Source: Prevotella sp. UBA1705 | GTDB taxonomy: Bacteria > Bacteroidota > Bacteroidia > Bacteroidales > Bacteroidaceae | Assembly: GCA_002317385.1 (NCBI GenBank) | Contig: DCJH01000001.1 | Location: forward strand, 68,872 to 89,338 | Direction: 5' to 3' | Length of the DNA: 20,467 nucleotides | In this document: piece by piece, positions 1-6,754 of the stretch | How the letters are laid out: every line of letters begins with the position of its first letter | How positions within the stretch are numbered: the stretch's first letter is position 1 | Notes under the pieces: model-generated | Databases searched by the model: none | What the model was told of the DNA's origin: nothing | The model's input: the letters and a program-made list of their open reading frames with translations, nothing else | Made by a program: the position numbers and the translations under genes

Positions 1-47
1 TTCGTTTGCAACTCAGCCTGGGCATTCATTGTTACTAACTTGTCCAT
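1..47 (-). CDS. 5' end of an unidentified gene (partial, runs off the left edge)
   Basis: An ATG at 45-47 on the minus strand opens a frame reading MDKLVTMNAQAELQT before the window ends. The start is supported by a Bacteroidetes -7 box (TATCTTTG) at 81-88, giving a leader of roughly 25-30 nt. Fifteen residues are too few to assign a family, and I do not recognise the protein. There is no obvious signal peptide or membrane segment in the visible part. Confidence 0.5.
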   Translation of the reverse strand, partial: MDKLVTMNAQAELQT

Positions 48-80
48 AATGCTACAATCTTTTTACTTGAATAACAGTCA

Positions 81-88
81 CAAAGATA
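81..88 (-). promoter_or_regulatory. Bacteroidetes -7 box for the gene leaving the left edge
   Basis: The minus strand reads TATCTTTG, a full match to the TAnnTTTG consensus, 33 nt upstream of the ATG at 47. No TTTG is present at the expected -33 spacing. The rest of the 48-279 gap holds a small AT hairpin (ACAATAA-TTG-TTATTGT, 170-186) and nothing else I can name. Confidence 0.5.
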
Positions 89-279
89 TGCGATTTGGTG
101 TTTCCACCACCATTAATTCATATAAAAAAAGATGAAAGCATGGCATTCTTTGACCTATATCAATGCCTTACAATAATTGTTATTGTTGTGTCTTATAGGG
201 CCTTAATAGGCTGTAGATGGACGCTTTAGCCCCATTCTATGGGACTTTTGAACATGATTTGAGGCAGCGATAAGACAGT

Positions 280-744
280 CTATTCGAAGTAATAGAGGAA
301 CTGCGCCTCACCCTTCAGGGCCGGTTTGCGCTGGCCTTCAATCTCGATGGCAAAGTCGATATGGGCCTTGCAGATGCCCCGCAGGTTCTCGATGTTGGCG
401 AGTTTGGCCACGAGGCGGATGCGACTGCCCGTGATGACAGGCACGCCGAAGCGCATATTGTCCATGCCATAGTTCACCATCATCTTGAGATTGTTCACTT
501 CGATGATCTCGTTCCACATGTGTGGCAGCAGCGAGAGCGTGAGATAGCCGTGCGCAATGGTACTCTTGTAGGCACTTTCGGCCTGAGCACGCTCCACGTC
601 TACATGTATCCACTGGTGGTCGAGCGTAGCGTCGGCAAAACGGTTGATGCGGTCCTGGTCTACCAGAAGCCATTCCGACGTGCCCAATTCCTTGCCTAAG
701 TAGCTGGCAAATTCCTCGTAAGAGTTGATAATTAGTTTCTCCAT
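280..744 (-). CDS. MaoC/NodN-type (R)-hydratase, hotdog fold
   Basis: The 154-residue product is a single-domain MaoC-like dehydratase. Such enzymes hydrate trans-2-enoyl thioesters ((R)-specific enoyl-CoA hydratase type) in the cytoplasm. The hydratase signature FADATLDHQWIHVD lies at about residues 36-49, with the catalytic pair expected at Asp42 and His47. The QWIH variant is typical of the NodN-like branch. Length (about 150 aa) fits a complete single-hotdog protein, and there is no signal peptide. It stands alone, 69 nt downstream of the lipoprotein stop, with its own -7 box. No fatty-acid or polyhydroxyalkanoate genes are nearby, so the physiological substrate is unknown. Family assignment is firm; exact substrate is not. 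Confidence 0.88.
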   Translation of the reverse strand: MEKLIINSYEEFASYLGKELGTSEWLLVDQDRINRFADATLDHQWIHVDVERAQAESAYKSTIAHGYLTLSLLPHMWNEIIEVNNLKMMVNYGMDNMRFGVPVITGSRIRLVAKLANIENLRGICKAHIDFAIEIEGQRKPALKGEAQFLYYFE

Positions 745-770
745 GTGTGATAAATTGTTCTAACTGGCTA

Positions 771-802
771 CAAAATTACTCATTTTGTCGGACTTGGGCA
801 AG
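771..802 (-). promoter_or_regulatory. Promoter of the MaoC-like gene
   Basis: The minus strand carries TAATTTTG at 771-778, matching TAnnTTTG, with CTTG (near-TTTG) 20 nt upstream at 799-802. The box lies inside a palindrome, CAAAAT-GAGTA-ATTTTG (771-787), and is 27 nt upstream of the ATG. This separates the gene from the upstream lipoprotein gene, which ends at 814. Confidence 0.55.
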
Positions 803-813
803 ACTTCTCCGCT

Positions 814-2307
814 TTATTCCTCGATAATTTCTTGGGCGCGGTTCCAGCCTTGCGCGGCCCGGTAAGCATCGCCCGAGCCTTGCGGCACGTAGATAATGGT
901 CTTTTTTCCAACGCCATATTTCTTGAGCACGGGCGGCACAGGCCAGCTCAGATGGATATTCTGCGTGGACGCAGAGCCCAGTATCGGGCCTTCGCTCTCG
1001 TCTATTTTTAAGGATGAGGGCAGCCGGATTTCGGAAATATTACTACCCGAATTGAGCGCATAAACGCCGAGATGCTCCAGCTGTGAGGTATTGGGGATGT
1101 TGAATTCTGCCAACGATGTGCAGTTGGCAAAGGCGTAGGCACCGATGTTGCGCACGGTGGCGGGGAGGTCTATGCGCCGCAGATGGTCGCAGAAATAGAA
1201 GGCCCAGCCGCCTATCGACACCAGGTTCTGGGGCAGGATGATGCTTTCCAGATGGGTGCGCGTTATCTTGAAGGCACAGTCGGCGAGGGTATTGCTCTGG
1301 TCGTTGAGGTAGGTATCTGGCAGGTTGGTGTGGATGCTGGACTCCGTGTAGTCGTTGCCGCCACCCACGATGCTACACTGCGACAGGTCGAGGTGGCGCA
1401 GATGGAGATAGCATTCGGTGTCTACGGTGAGGTTTCCCCACGGATTGGTGAGGGCCACGCGGATGTAGGGGCAGAGCAAAGTGCGTATGGCCTGCATGTC
1501 GGCGGTATTGATCTGGCCCGAGAGGATGAGCGAATCGAGCCCGGTCCAGTCGTGTCCGTTGCCGCCGATGAGTGTCCACAGCAGGCCCGGCTCGGCGAGA
1601 TGGATTCGCTCTGTGGACTTCAGTTTCCTGCCCCATTGGTGGATTGTCACCTCCGTGGAGCCGGCAGAATCGTTGGCAAAGGCCACGGTGGTGAGCCGGC
1701 CAAGGTCTGTATTGGCGTCGGTGGTGAAGTGGAAGGCCAGCAACAGAGAGTCTTTGTTGGCGTCGGGATGCCTGTCTATGCGCTGCATGTCGACGAAATG
1801 GAGCCATGGCGCGGTCTTCTGCAGGTCTACACGAGGTAAGACATTGGTGTGGAGCTGCACGTAGACGTCGCCACCTTCGGCCAGAGCGTCCATGTGATTC
1901 CTATCGGCATACATGCGGGGATTGGCCTTCTGCGTGATGTTAATCTGCTTTCGCTGATCGCCGTTGCTGAGCAGAAGCACGATGTTTCGGCGGTTCAGAC
2001 TGGGGTTGGAGCGGGTGTGGAGCGTCACATCTGTAGTCTGGTCGTACTCCTCGATGCTCACATCGCACCACGATGTGGCTGCACCGCTGGCGCCTTGAAG
2101 CTTGGCACTCCATGGCTGACCGGTGTTTTTGAGATGGAACGTGAACTGTGTGTGGTTGGCATCGAAGTTCAATGCGCCTTGGTCGAGCACCTGCTGAGTG
2201 TCTGAATCGGCCGCATGGCTCTGCAAATCTTCATGAGAAGAACAGCCCGACAGGAGGTTGCTCGCCAACAACAGGGTAAGAAAAAGCAAAAGATGGATAT
2301 GCTTCAT
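814..2307 (-). CDS. Surface lipoprotein with BACON-like domains and BspA-type leucine-rich repeats
   Basis: The 497-residue product starts with a lipoprotein signal peptide (about residues 1-21) and a lipobox LLSGC with the lipidated Cys at 22. SSHED follows the Cys; acidic residues there resemble the Bacteroidetes lipoprotein export signal, suggesting the cell surface. Residues about 40-125 show the BACON pattern (hydrophobic strands, a W-x-x-V turn, RRNIVLLLSNG, ending ITQKA). Residues about 130-230 look like a second, more divergent copy ending in VTIHQWGRK. From about 240 to the end are LRR_5/BspA-like repeats of the type LPQNLVSIGGWAFYFCDHL and LPATVRNIGAYAFANCTSL, followed by the usual terminal VPQGSGDAYRAAQGW segment. 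Such proteins are usually adhesins or glycan/mucin binders. The ligand is unknown. No SusC/D partner is adjacent. Confidence 0.85.
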   Translation of the reverse strand: MKHIHLLLFLTLLLASNLLSGCSSHEDLQSHAADSDTQQVLDQGALNFDANHTQFTFHLKNTGQPWSAKLQGASGAATSWCDVSIEEYDQTTDVTLHTRSNPSLNRRNIVLLLSNGDQRKQINITQKANPRMYADRNHMDALAEGGDVYVQLHTNVLPRVDLQKTAPWLHFVDMQRIDRHPDANKDSLLLAFHFTTDANTDLGRLTTVAFANDSAGSTEVTIHQWGRKLKSTERIHLAEPGLLWTLIGGNGHDWTGLDSLILSGQINTADMQAIRTLLCPYIRVALTNPWGNLTVDTECYLHLRHLDLSQCSIVGGGNDYTESSIHTNLPDTYLNDQSNTLADCAFKITRTHLESIILPQNLVSIGGWAFYFCDHLRRIDLPATVRNIGAYAFANCTSLAEFNIPNTSQLEHLGVYALNSGSNISEIRLPSSLKIDESEGPILGSASTQNIHLSWPVPPVLKKYGVGKKTIIYVPQGSGDAYRAAQGWNRAQEIIEE

Positions 2308-2469
2308 TGTATTGAAAATTAGGTGGTGCGTGTGTTTCCGCTATTTCATGGTAAAATTAAACAATCTCCATGAAAGAATCGGGAAAGCCCTGTTAATGTT
2401 TTGAAAAACCGCTATTTTCTATCAAAAACAAGGCTGTTGAACAGTTGCAGGCAGTTGGCGGCGAGGCGA

Positions 2470-3012
2470 TTAGTGCGCTGCAGACTGCGAAGAGGCTACT
2501 ATTTCATAGAGAAATTCGTGGAGATGCACCTGGTTTTCGTGTTCGACGAAATGGCGCAAAAGTCTCTGAAGGGCATCCGTTTCATCGTTCTCGGACAGAC
2601 CCGAGAGAGAGTTTTTCAGGGTTTCGGTGCGGAAAAGGATGGCAGGACAGAGCTGAAACTCCTTGCCTGGCGCACTTTTGGAATAGTCGGGAGAGATCAT
2701 TTCTTTGCGCTTACCGTCGAGTGGGATGGCGAAATAGTCGGAGTAGACCATGCCTGCAGCGTTTTCTTCAGCAGCCTGCACCATGTGCTCCAAGGCCGAT
2801 TGACCGATGCTGATAGAGCCATGGCTCAGCAGAAAGAGCGCGTAGGGTGCCTTGATGATGTCGGAAATCATGCGTAGGGTGTCGAGATCGCTTAGCGGAA
2901 TCTCAACGATGGTCACGTCTTTGACAATGCTGAGGGCGTCGAGGGCCTGAGCGTTGGCGCTGGTTTCCTCTTCGTTGACCATGGTGACGAAGCAGTCTAT
3001 CAGGTTGTTCAT
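2470..3012 (-). CDS. Short protein related to the N-terminal part of a Bacteroidales glycosyltransferase family 2-like protein
   Basis: The 180-residue protein has no signal peptide or membrane segment. Its central part (ALEHMVQAAEENAAGMVYSD, then an acidic linker, then a PAILFRTETLK segment) closely resembles, from memory, the N-terminal domain of a longer Bacteroidales family (roughly 450-480 aa) annotated as glycosyltransferase family 2 or bacterial transferase. In those proteins a motif like GMVYADHYQ is followed by FGSVLLYRTSALK. The VHLHEFLYEI near the end matches the place where relatives read VHINEYLY and then continue. This protein stops about 10 residues later. It sits 117 nt downstream of the transpeptidase gene on the same strand and is probably cotranscribed. 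Whether it is a functional stand-alone domain or a remnant is unclear. Confidence 0.5.
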   Translation of the reverse strand: MNNLIDCFVTMVNEEETSANAQALDALSIVKDVTIVEIPLSDLDTLRMISDIIKAPYALFLLSHGSISIGQSALEHMVQAAEENAAGMVYSDYFAIPLDGKRKEMISPDYSKSAPGKEFQLCPAILFRTETLKNSLSGLSENDETDALQRLLRHFVEHENQVHLHEFLYEIVASSQSAAH

Positions 3013-3080
3013 TGGTTGAGGGAGGGTAATAGGGGAATAATAGATGGAGAAATCATGGGAACTTAAAGGAGAAGACGAGA

Positions 3081-3130
3081 AGAGCGGAGGGGGCGCTCTG
3101 CGTATGGAGCGGTGCCCGAGGGCGTCGCTC
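3081..3130 (-). terminator. Two small GC hairpins just after the transpeptidase stop (possible attenuator or terminator)
   Basis: GAGCGGTGCCC and GGGCGTCGCTC (3107-3130) can form a stem of about 11 pairs with two wobble pairs at its middle. A second stem AGAGC/GCTCT lies at 3081-3099. There is no clear T-run, so a Rho-independent terminator is not certain. It could instead reduce read-through into the downstream 180-aa gene. Confidence 0.3.
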
Positions 3131-4293
3131 TACAGGTCGTCGAAGTTGACAGGAACCTCTACCGGGGTGATCTTCACCTTCTTAGACTCCCATCGTGAAG
3201 CGCGAAGCTCCGACTTCTCCGACAGTTTTCCGGTGAGATATTGCTCGATGATGAGCGATGCCAAGGGTGCGGCGAGGTCGGCTCCGAAGCCTCCGTTCTC
3301 CACGTAGACGCTCACGGCGATCTTGGGTTGCTCCATCGGGGCAAAGCCCATGAATATGGAATGGTCCTCGCCCTTGTTCTCGGCGGTGCCCGTCTTGCCG
3401 CAAATCTTATACTCGGGGGTGTTGATGCTGGCTGCCGTCCCGTTGACAATGCAGGCCCGCATGCCCTGAATCACGATGTCGAGCGCACTCTGCGACGCCA
3501 TCGACTTGTGTTGAACGGTGTACTTTTCGGCCAAAGGCCTCTCGGCGGTAGCCTCGTGGATGTGGGGTGTGATGTAGTATCCTCGGTTGCCAATCATGGC
3601 AGCGAGATTGCAAAGCTGTATCGGCGTGGTGTTCACCTCACCCTGTCCCATGCCCACCCACATGATGGTGGTGCCGTTCCAAGAGCGGTGTTTGCGCTGC
3701 AGGAAGGCCGAGTCGGGGATGAGTCCCGATGCCTCGTCGGGCAGATCCACACCCAGCGGCTTGCCCAATCCCATGCTATGCATGTAGTCGGCCCACCGAT
3801 TGATGGCGCGATACTTCGTGAGATAGGCCTGACGGTTATCTATCATCTCCTGGAATACCTTGCAGAAGTAGGAGTTGCACGACTGTCCGATGGCCTGAAC
3901 CAGTGCCAACGGCGCCTTGTGGGGGTGGCATCCGATGTGGATGCCGTTGAAATAGAACCCCTTGCGACACGGGAAGGTCTTCTCGGGCCTAAGCGTTCCC
4001 TCGGAGAGCATCTCCAGAGTCTGGGCCGTCTTGAACGTCGATCCGGGCGAATATTCCATGGAAATGGCACGGTTCACGCCGTCCTGTATCTTGTCGATGC
4101 TCACCAACGCCAGTATTCTGCCCGTTGCAGGCTCTATGGCCACAATGCTTCCCTGCTTGTTTTGCAGCAGACGCTCACCCAGCGCCTGTAGTTTCGGGTC
4201 GATGGTCAGCGGTCCGTCGGTGGGCAACTGCTGTGCCGCGACGATGGAGGCGACACATAGAAATATCATGAGGAGTATATGTTTCTTATTCAT
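3130..4293 (-). CDS. Minimal penicillin-binding transpeptidase, secreted
   Basis: The frame extends to 4326, but the ATG at 4293 is preferred. It begins MNKKHILLMIFLCVASIVAAQ, a good signal peptide, and the tandem -7 boxes at 4316-4331 overlap the longer start. The 387-residue product carries all three serine transpeptidase motifs: STFK at about 85-88 (catalytic Ser85), SCN at 138-140 and KTG at 300-302. It therefore should cross-link peptidoglycan peptides in the periplasm and bind beta-lactams. Unlike PBP2 or FtsI (about 580-700 aa) it has no N-terminal dimerisation domain; the transpeptidase domain starts at about residue 46. The signal peptide ends in AAQ and is probably cleaved, leaving a soluble enzyme. 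No other divisome or elongasome genes are nearby. A regulatory or accessory PBP is possible. Confidence 0.85.
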   Translation of the reverse strand: MNKKHILLMIFLCVASIVAAQQLPTDGPLTIDPKLQALGERLLQNKQGSIVAIEPATGRILALVSIDKIQDGVNRAISMEYSPGSTFKTAQTLEMLSEGTLRPEKTFPCRKGFYFNGIHIGCHPHKAPLALVQAIGQSCNSYFCKVFQEMIDNRQAYLTKYRAINRWADYMHSMGLGKPLGVDLPDEASGLIPDSAFLQRKHRSWNGTTIMWVGMGQGEVNTTPIQLCNLAAMIGNRGYYITPHIHEATAERPLAEKYTVQHKSMASQSALDIVIQGMRACIVNGTAASINTPEYKICGKTGTAENKGEDHSIFMGFAPMEQPKIAVSVYVENGGFGADLAAPLASLIIEQYLTGKLSEKSELRASRWESKKVKITPVEVPVNFDDL

Positions 4294-4315
4294 TCGCTTT
4301 GTTATAAATCCTCTG

Positions 4316-4331
4316 CAAAGATACAAATATA
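4316..4331 (-). promoter_or_regulatory. Tandem -7 boxes before the transpeptidase gene
   Basis: The minus strand reads TATATTTG (4324-4331) directly followed by TATCTTTG (4316-4323), two back-to-back matches to TAnnTTTG. A perfect 9-bp inverted repeat (ATATAATGT 4327-4335, ACATTATAT 4357-4365, spacer 21 nt) overlaps the upstream box and spans the -33 region, so it could be an operator. No good TTTG -33 element was found. Confidence 0.5.
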
Positions 4332-4569
4332 ATGTGAGAACTATCTGATAATTTGTACATTATATAGTTTTAGGACTTCCACCATGTCTGTCTACGGCAT
4401 CAATCCCACTGCATCCATCAATCAGGCTATATTTGTATTTGAAAGTATAGCTGCCCACATACTGATAGATTGTTATATATAATAAGGTGAAAACTATCAC
4501 ATTTTTATCATTTCGCCTGCGATGGGGCTAAACGCTTTGGTGCTCAGAACTCCACGAAAAATGCTGATT

Positions 4570-4584
4570 TTATAATCTGTATAA
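4570..4584. promoter_or_regulatory. PerR-box-like site upstream of rubrerythrin
   Basis: TTATAATCTGTATAA matches the Bacillus-type PerR operator TTATAATnATTATAA at 12 of 14 defined positions. It lies 36 nt upstream of the -33 element of the rubrerythrin promoter, further upstream than a classic repressor site. Rubrerythrin is a known PerR target in anaerobes. The surrounding DNA is AT-rich, so chance is possible. The rest of the 4332-4620 gap holds an isolated TATATTTG box on the plus strand (4428-4435) with no frame behind it. Confidence 0.35.
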
Positions 4585-4620
4585 ATTACAAGGTGACATG
4601 ATTAAATAGTTTAAATTCTT

Positions 4621-4651
4621 TTTGAACGTAACAATTTTTTCCCTATCTTTG
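4621..4651 (+). promoter_or_regulatory. Rubrerythrin promoter
   Basis: TTTG at 4621-4624 and TATCTTTG at 4644-4651 with 19 nt between them is an exact match to the Bacteroidetes sigma-ABfr promoter layout. The predicted leader is about 20-25 nt, AT-rich and without a Shine-Dalgarno sequence, which is normal in this phylum. Confidence 0.8.
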
Positions 4652-4679
4652 TAGCACCATACAACTAATTAAGAACATT

Positions 4680-5333
4680 ATGAAGAAGAAATTTATCTGC
4701 ACCGTTTGCGGTTACGTTTACGAAGGCGAAGAGGCACCTGCTGAGTGCCCCGCATGTCACGCCAAGTCTGAGAAGTTCCAGGCCTTTGATGCTGAGGCAT
4801 TGAAGGGAACCAAGACAGAGGCAAACCTTATGGCTGCCTTCGCTGGTGAGAGCCAGGCCCATACCAAATATGAGTATTATGCTTCAAAGGCTAAGAAAGA
4901 AGGTTTCGAGCAGATCAGTGCGCTGTTCCTGGAGACCTCTCTCAACGAGAAAGAGCATGCTAAGGCTTGGTTCAAGTTGTTGCACGGAGGTGCCATCCCC
5001 ACCACAACCGTAAACCTCGCAGACGCTGCTGCCGGTGAGAACTACGAGTGGACCGACATGTATGTAGAGATGGCCAAGGTGGCTAAAGAGGAAGGTTTCC
5101 TCGGCATTGCTGCCAAATTCCGCGGTGTTGCAGCCGTAGAGAAGCGCCACGAGGCCCGCTATCGCAAGCTCTTGGCTAATATCGAGGATAAGCTGGTGTT
5201 CTCTAAGGACGGCGATGCCATCTGGAAGTGCCGCAACTGTGGCCACATCGTGGTGGGCAAGGAGGCTCCCGAGTTCTGCCCTGTGTGCGACCATCCGCAG
5301 AGTTTCTTCGAGATTCATGCCGAGAACTATTAA
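4680..5333 (+). CDS. Rubrerythrin with rubredoxin-like domains at both ends
   Basis: The 217-residue protein is a peroxide-scavenging rubrerythrin that reduces hydrogen peroxide to water at a non-haem di-iron centre in the cytoplasm. Residues 1-33 form a rubredoxin-like knuckle pair (C7xxC10 and C23xxC26). Residues about 42-172 form the ferritin-like four-helix domain, with FAGESQAH (Glu57), NEKEH (Glu90, His93), an EMAKVAKEEG helix and AVEKRH (Glu154, His157) as expected iron ligands. Residues about 182-212 are a second rubredoxin-like domain (C184xxC187 and C200xxC203). Both pairs have the 12-residue gap typical of rubrerythrins. Classical rubrerythrin (about 190 aa) has only the C-terminal rubredoxin, and reverse rubrerythrin only the N-terminal one. 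The gene has its own strong promoter and terminator, so it is monocistronic. Confidence 0.93.
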   Translation: MKKKFICTVCGYVYEGEEAPAECPACHAKSEKFQAFDAEALKGTKTEANLMAAFAGESQAHTKYEYYASKAKKEGFEQISALFLETSLNEKEHAKAWFKLLHGGAIPTTTVNLADAAAGENYEWTDMYVEMAKVAKEEGFLGIAAKFRGVAAVEKRHEARYRKLLANIEDKLVFSKDGDAIWKCRNCGHIVVGKEAPEFCPVCDHPQSFFEIHAENY

Positions 5334-5405
5334 TGTTCCCATGGTCTGAAGACCATCTTCGATAACCGCGAATCAAGTTTTCGCATCATCGACGTTAGCT
5401 ATAAT

Positions 5406-5437
5406 GGCGGAAATCTCCATGAGGTTTCCGCCGTTTT
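5406..5437 (+). terminator. Rho-independent terminator after rubrerythrin
   Basis: GGCGGAAATCT (5406-5416) pairs with AGGTTTCCGCC (5422-5432): 11 pairs with one G-U wobble and a 5-nt loop. A GTTTTC tail follows. It lies 73 nt after the rubrerythrin stop and isolates that gene from the flavoprotein operon. Confidence 0.8.
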
Positions 5438-5465
5438 CGTATCATCCCAACCCCATATCTCCCGT

Positions 5466-6692
5466 ATGAACACCTTGAGAATAGCCATTGTCGGTGGCGG
5501 AGCGGCCGGATTTTTTGCCGCCATCGCTGCCAAGGAGGAGAACCCCGAAGCCGAAGTCACCATCTTTGAACGGGGGCCGAAAGTGCTCGCCAAGGTGGCC
5601 ATCACCGGTGGCGGGCGCTGCAACGTGACCAATAGCTTTAGCGAAATCAGCGACCTGAAGCAGGCTTATCCCCGTGGCCACAGGCTCATGACCCGACTGT
5701 TCAAGCAGTTCGACCACAGAGACCTCTACCAATGGTTTGAAGACCGTGGCGTGCCCTTGGTGACGCAAGATGACCAATGCGTATTCCCCAAGTCGCAAGA
5801 CTCGGGCTCCATCATCCGTTGCCTCACCGGAGAAGCCCGTCGGCTCGACGTCGTGGTGCTCACGGGGCGCCATCTGCAGGGCCTCGAACAGCGGGAGACG
5901 GGCTGTTTTGAGCTCATCTTCAAGGATGGCTCGCACGAGACTTTCGACCGCGTGGCCATCACCACAGGCGGTATGCCCCGTTCGGGCGACCACCTCTCGC
6001 TCCAGCAGCTGGGCCATGGCGTGGAGCCGCCTATACCCTCGCTCTTCACGTTCAACATCAAAGACAAAGCCTTCCTCGCCCTCATGGGCACAGTGGTCAC
6101 GCCGGTCATCGTGGCCATCCCGTCGACCAAGCTCAAGGCCGAGGGCCCGCTGCTCGTCACCCATTGGGGCATGAGCGGTCCGGCCATACTCAAACTCTCG
6201 TCGCACGCTGCCCGCTACCTGCAGGAACGGCAGTACAACGTGCCGCTCGCCGTGAACTGGATCAACCAGACCAACCGCGAGGAAGTGGCCCGCCGACTGG
6301 CCGAAATAGCCATCGCCAACCCTCAGAAACAGTTGCTTTCGGTGCGACCGTATAACCTTCCGGCCCGACTCTGGCAATACATCCTGGCCAAAACAGGGCT
6401 CTCGGAGGACCATCGCTGGGCCGAACTCGGGCAGAAGAGCATCAACCGGCTCATCGAGACGCTCACCAACGACAGCTATCAGGTGCAGGGCAAGGGCGCG
6501 TTTCGAGAGGAATTCGTCACCTGCGGGGGCGTGTCGCTCAGCGATGTCAATCCCCACACGATGGAGAGCAAGCGCTGTCCCCACCTGTTCTTTGCCGGAG
6601 AGGTGCTCGACATCGACGCCATCACCGGCGGATTCAATCTCCAGGCGGCATGGACCACCGGCTATGTGGTGGGCAAAAACATCGTGAAATAG
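5466..6692 (+). CDS. BaiN/HI0933-family FAD-dependent oxidoreductase
   Basis: The 408-residue flavoprotein has an N-terminal dinucleotide-binding motif IVGGGAAGFF (GxGxxG at residues 10-15). The family signature TGGGRCNVTNS lies at about 47-57. The C-terminal FAD-contact segment FAGEVLDIDAITGGFNLQ is at about 375-393. This is the HI0933/YhiN/BaiN family (NAD(P)/FAD-dependent oxidoreductase, about 390-410 aa). The substrate of most members is unknown; BaiN from Clostridium scindens has been linked to bile-acid C=C reduction, but this should not be transferred here. It starts 28 nt after the rubrerythrin terminator, and I see no clear -7 box in front of it. It is followed by two plus-strand genes. 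Confidence 0.88.
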   Translation: MNTLRIAIVGGGAAGFFAAIAAKEENPEAEVTIFERGPKVLAKVAITGGGRCNVTNSFSEISDLKQAYPRGHRLMTRLFKQFDHRDLYQWFEDRGVPLVTQDDQCVFPKSQDSGSIIRCLTGEARRLDVVVLTGRHLQGLEQRETGCFELIFKDGSHETFDRVAITTGGMPRSGDHLSLQQLGHGVEPPIPSLFTFNIKDKAFLALMGTVVTPVIVAIPSTKLKAEGPLLVTHWGMSGPAILKLSSHAARYLQERQYNVPLAVNWINQTNREEVARRLAEIAIANPQKQLLSVRPYNLPARLWQYILAKTGLSEDHRWAELGQKSINRLIETLTNDSYQVQGKGAFREEFVTCGGVSLSDVNPHTMESKRCPHLFFAGEVLDIDAITGGFNLQAAWTTGYVVGKNIVK

Positions 6693-6715
6693 GCTGTCAG
6701 CCCAAATAAAATGAG

Positions 6716-6723
6716 TAATTTTG
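6716..6723 (+). promoter_or_regulatory. -7 box before the 180-aa conserved protein
   Basis: TAATTTTG matches TAnnTTTG, 31 nt before the ATG at 6755. It is embedded in AAAATGAGTAATTTTG, a 16-mer identical to the one at the MaoC promoter on the other strand. The -33 element is weak, so this may add to read-through from the flavoprotein gene. Confidence 0.45.
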
Positions 6724-6754
6724 CGGTCGATTAAACCCTTTCTTACACGCACGA

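Noticed and set aside
223..244. Shared AGCCCCAT-type sequence near 229 and (inverted) near 4523
   Set aside because: The match is about 8 bp in AT-rich spacer and is not clearly above chance.
3241..4191. 316-codon plus-strand frame opposite the transpeptidase
   Set aside because: The minus-strand gene carries intact STFK, SCN and KTG motifs; the antisense product looks like random translation.
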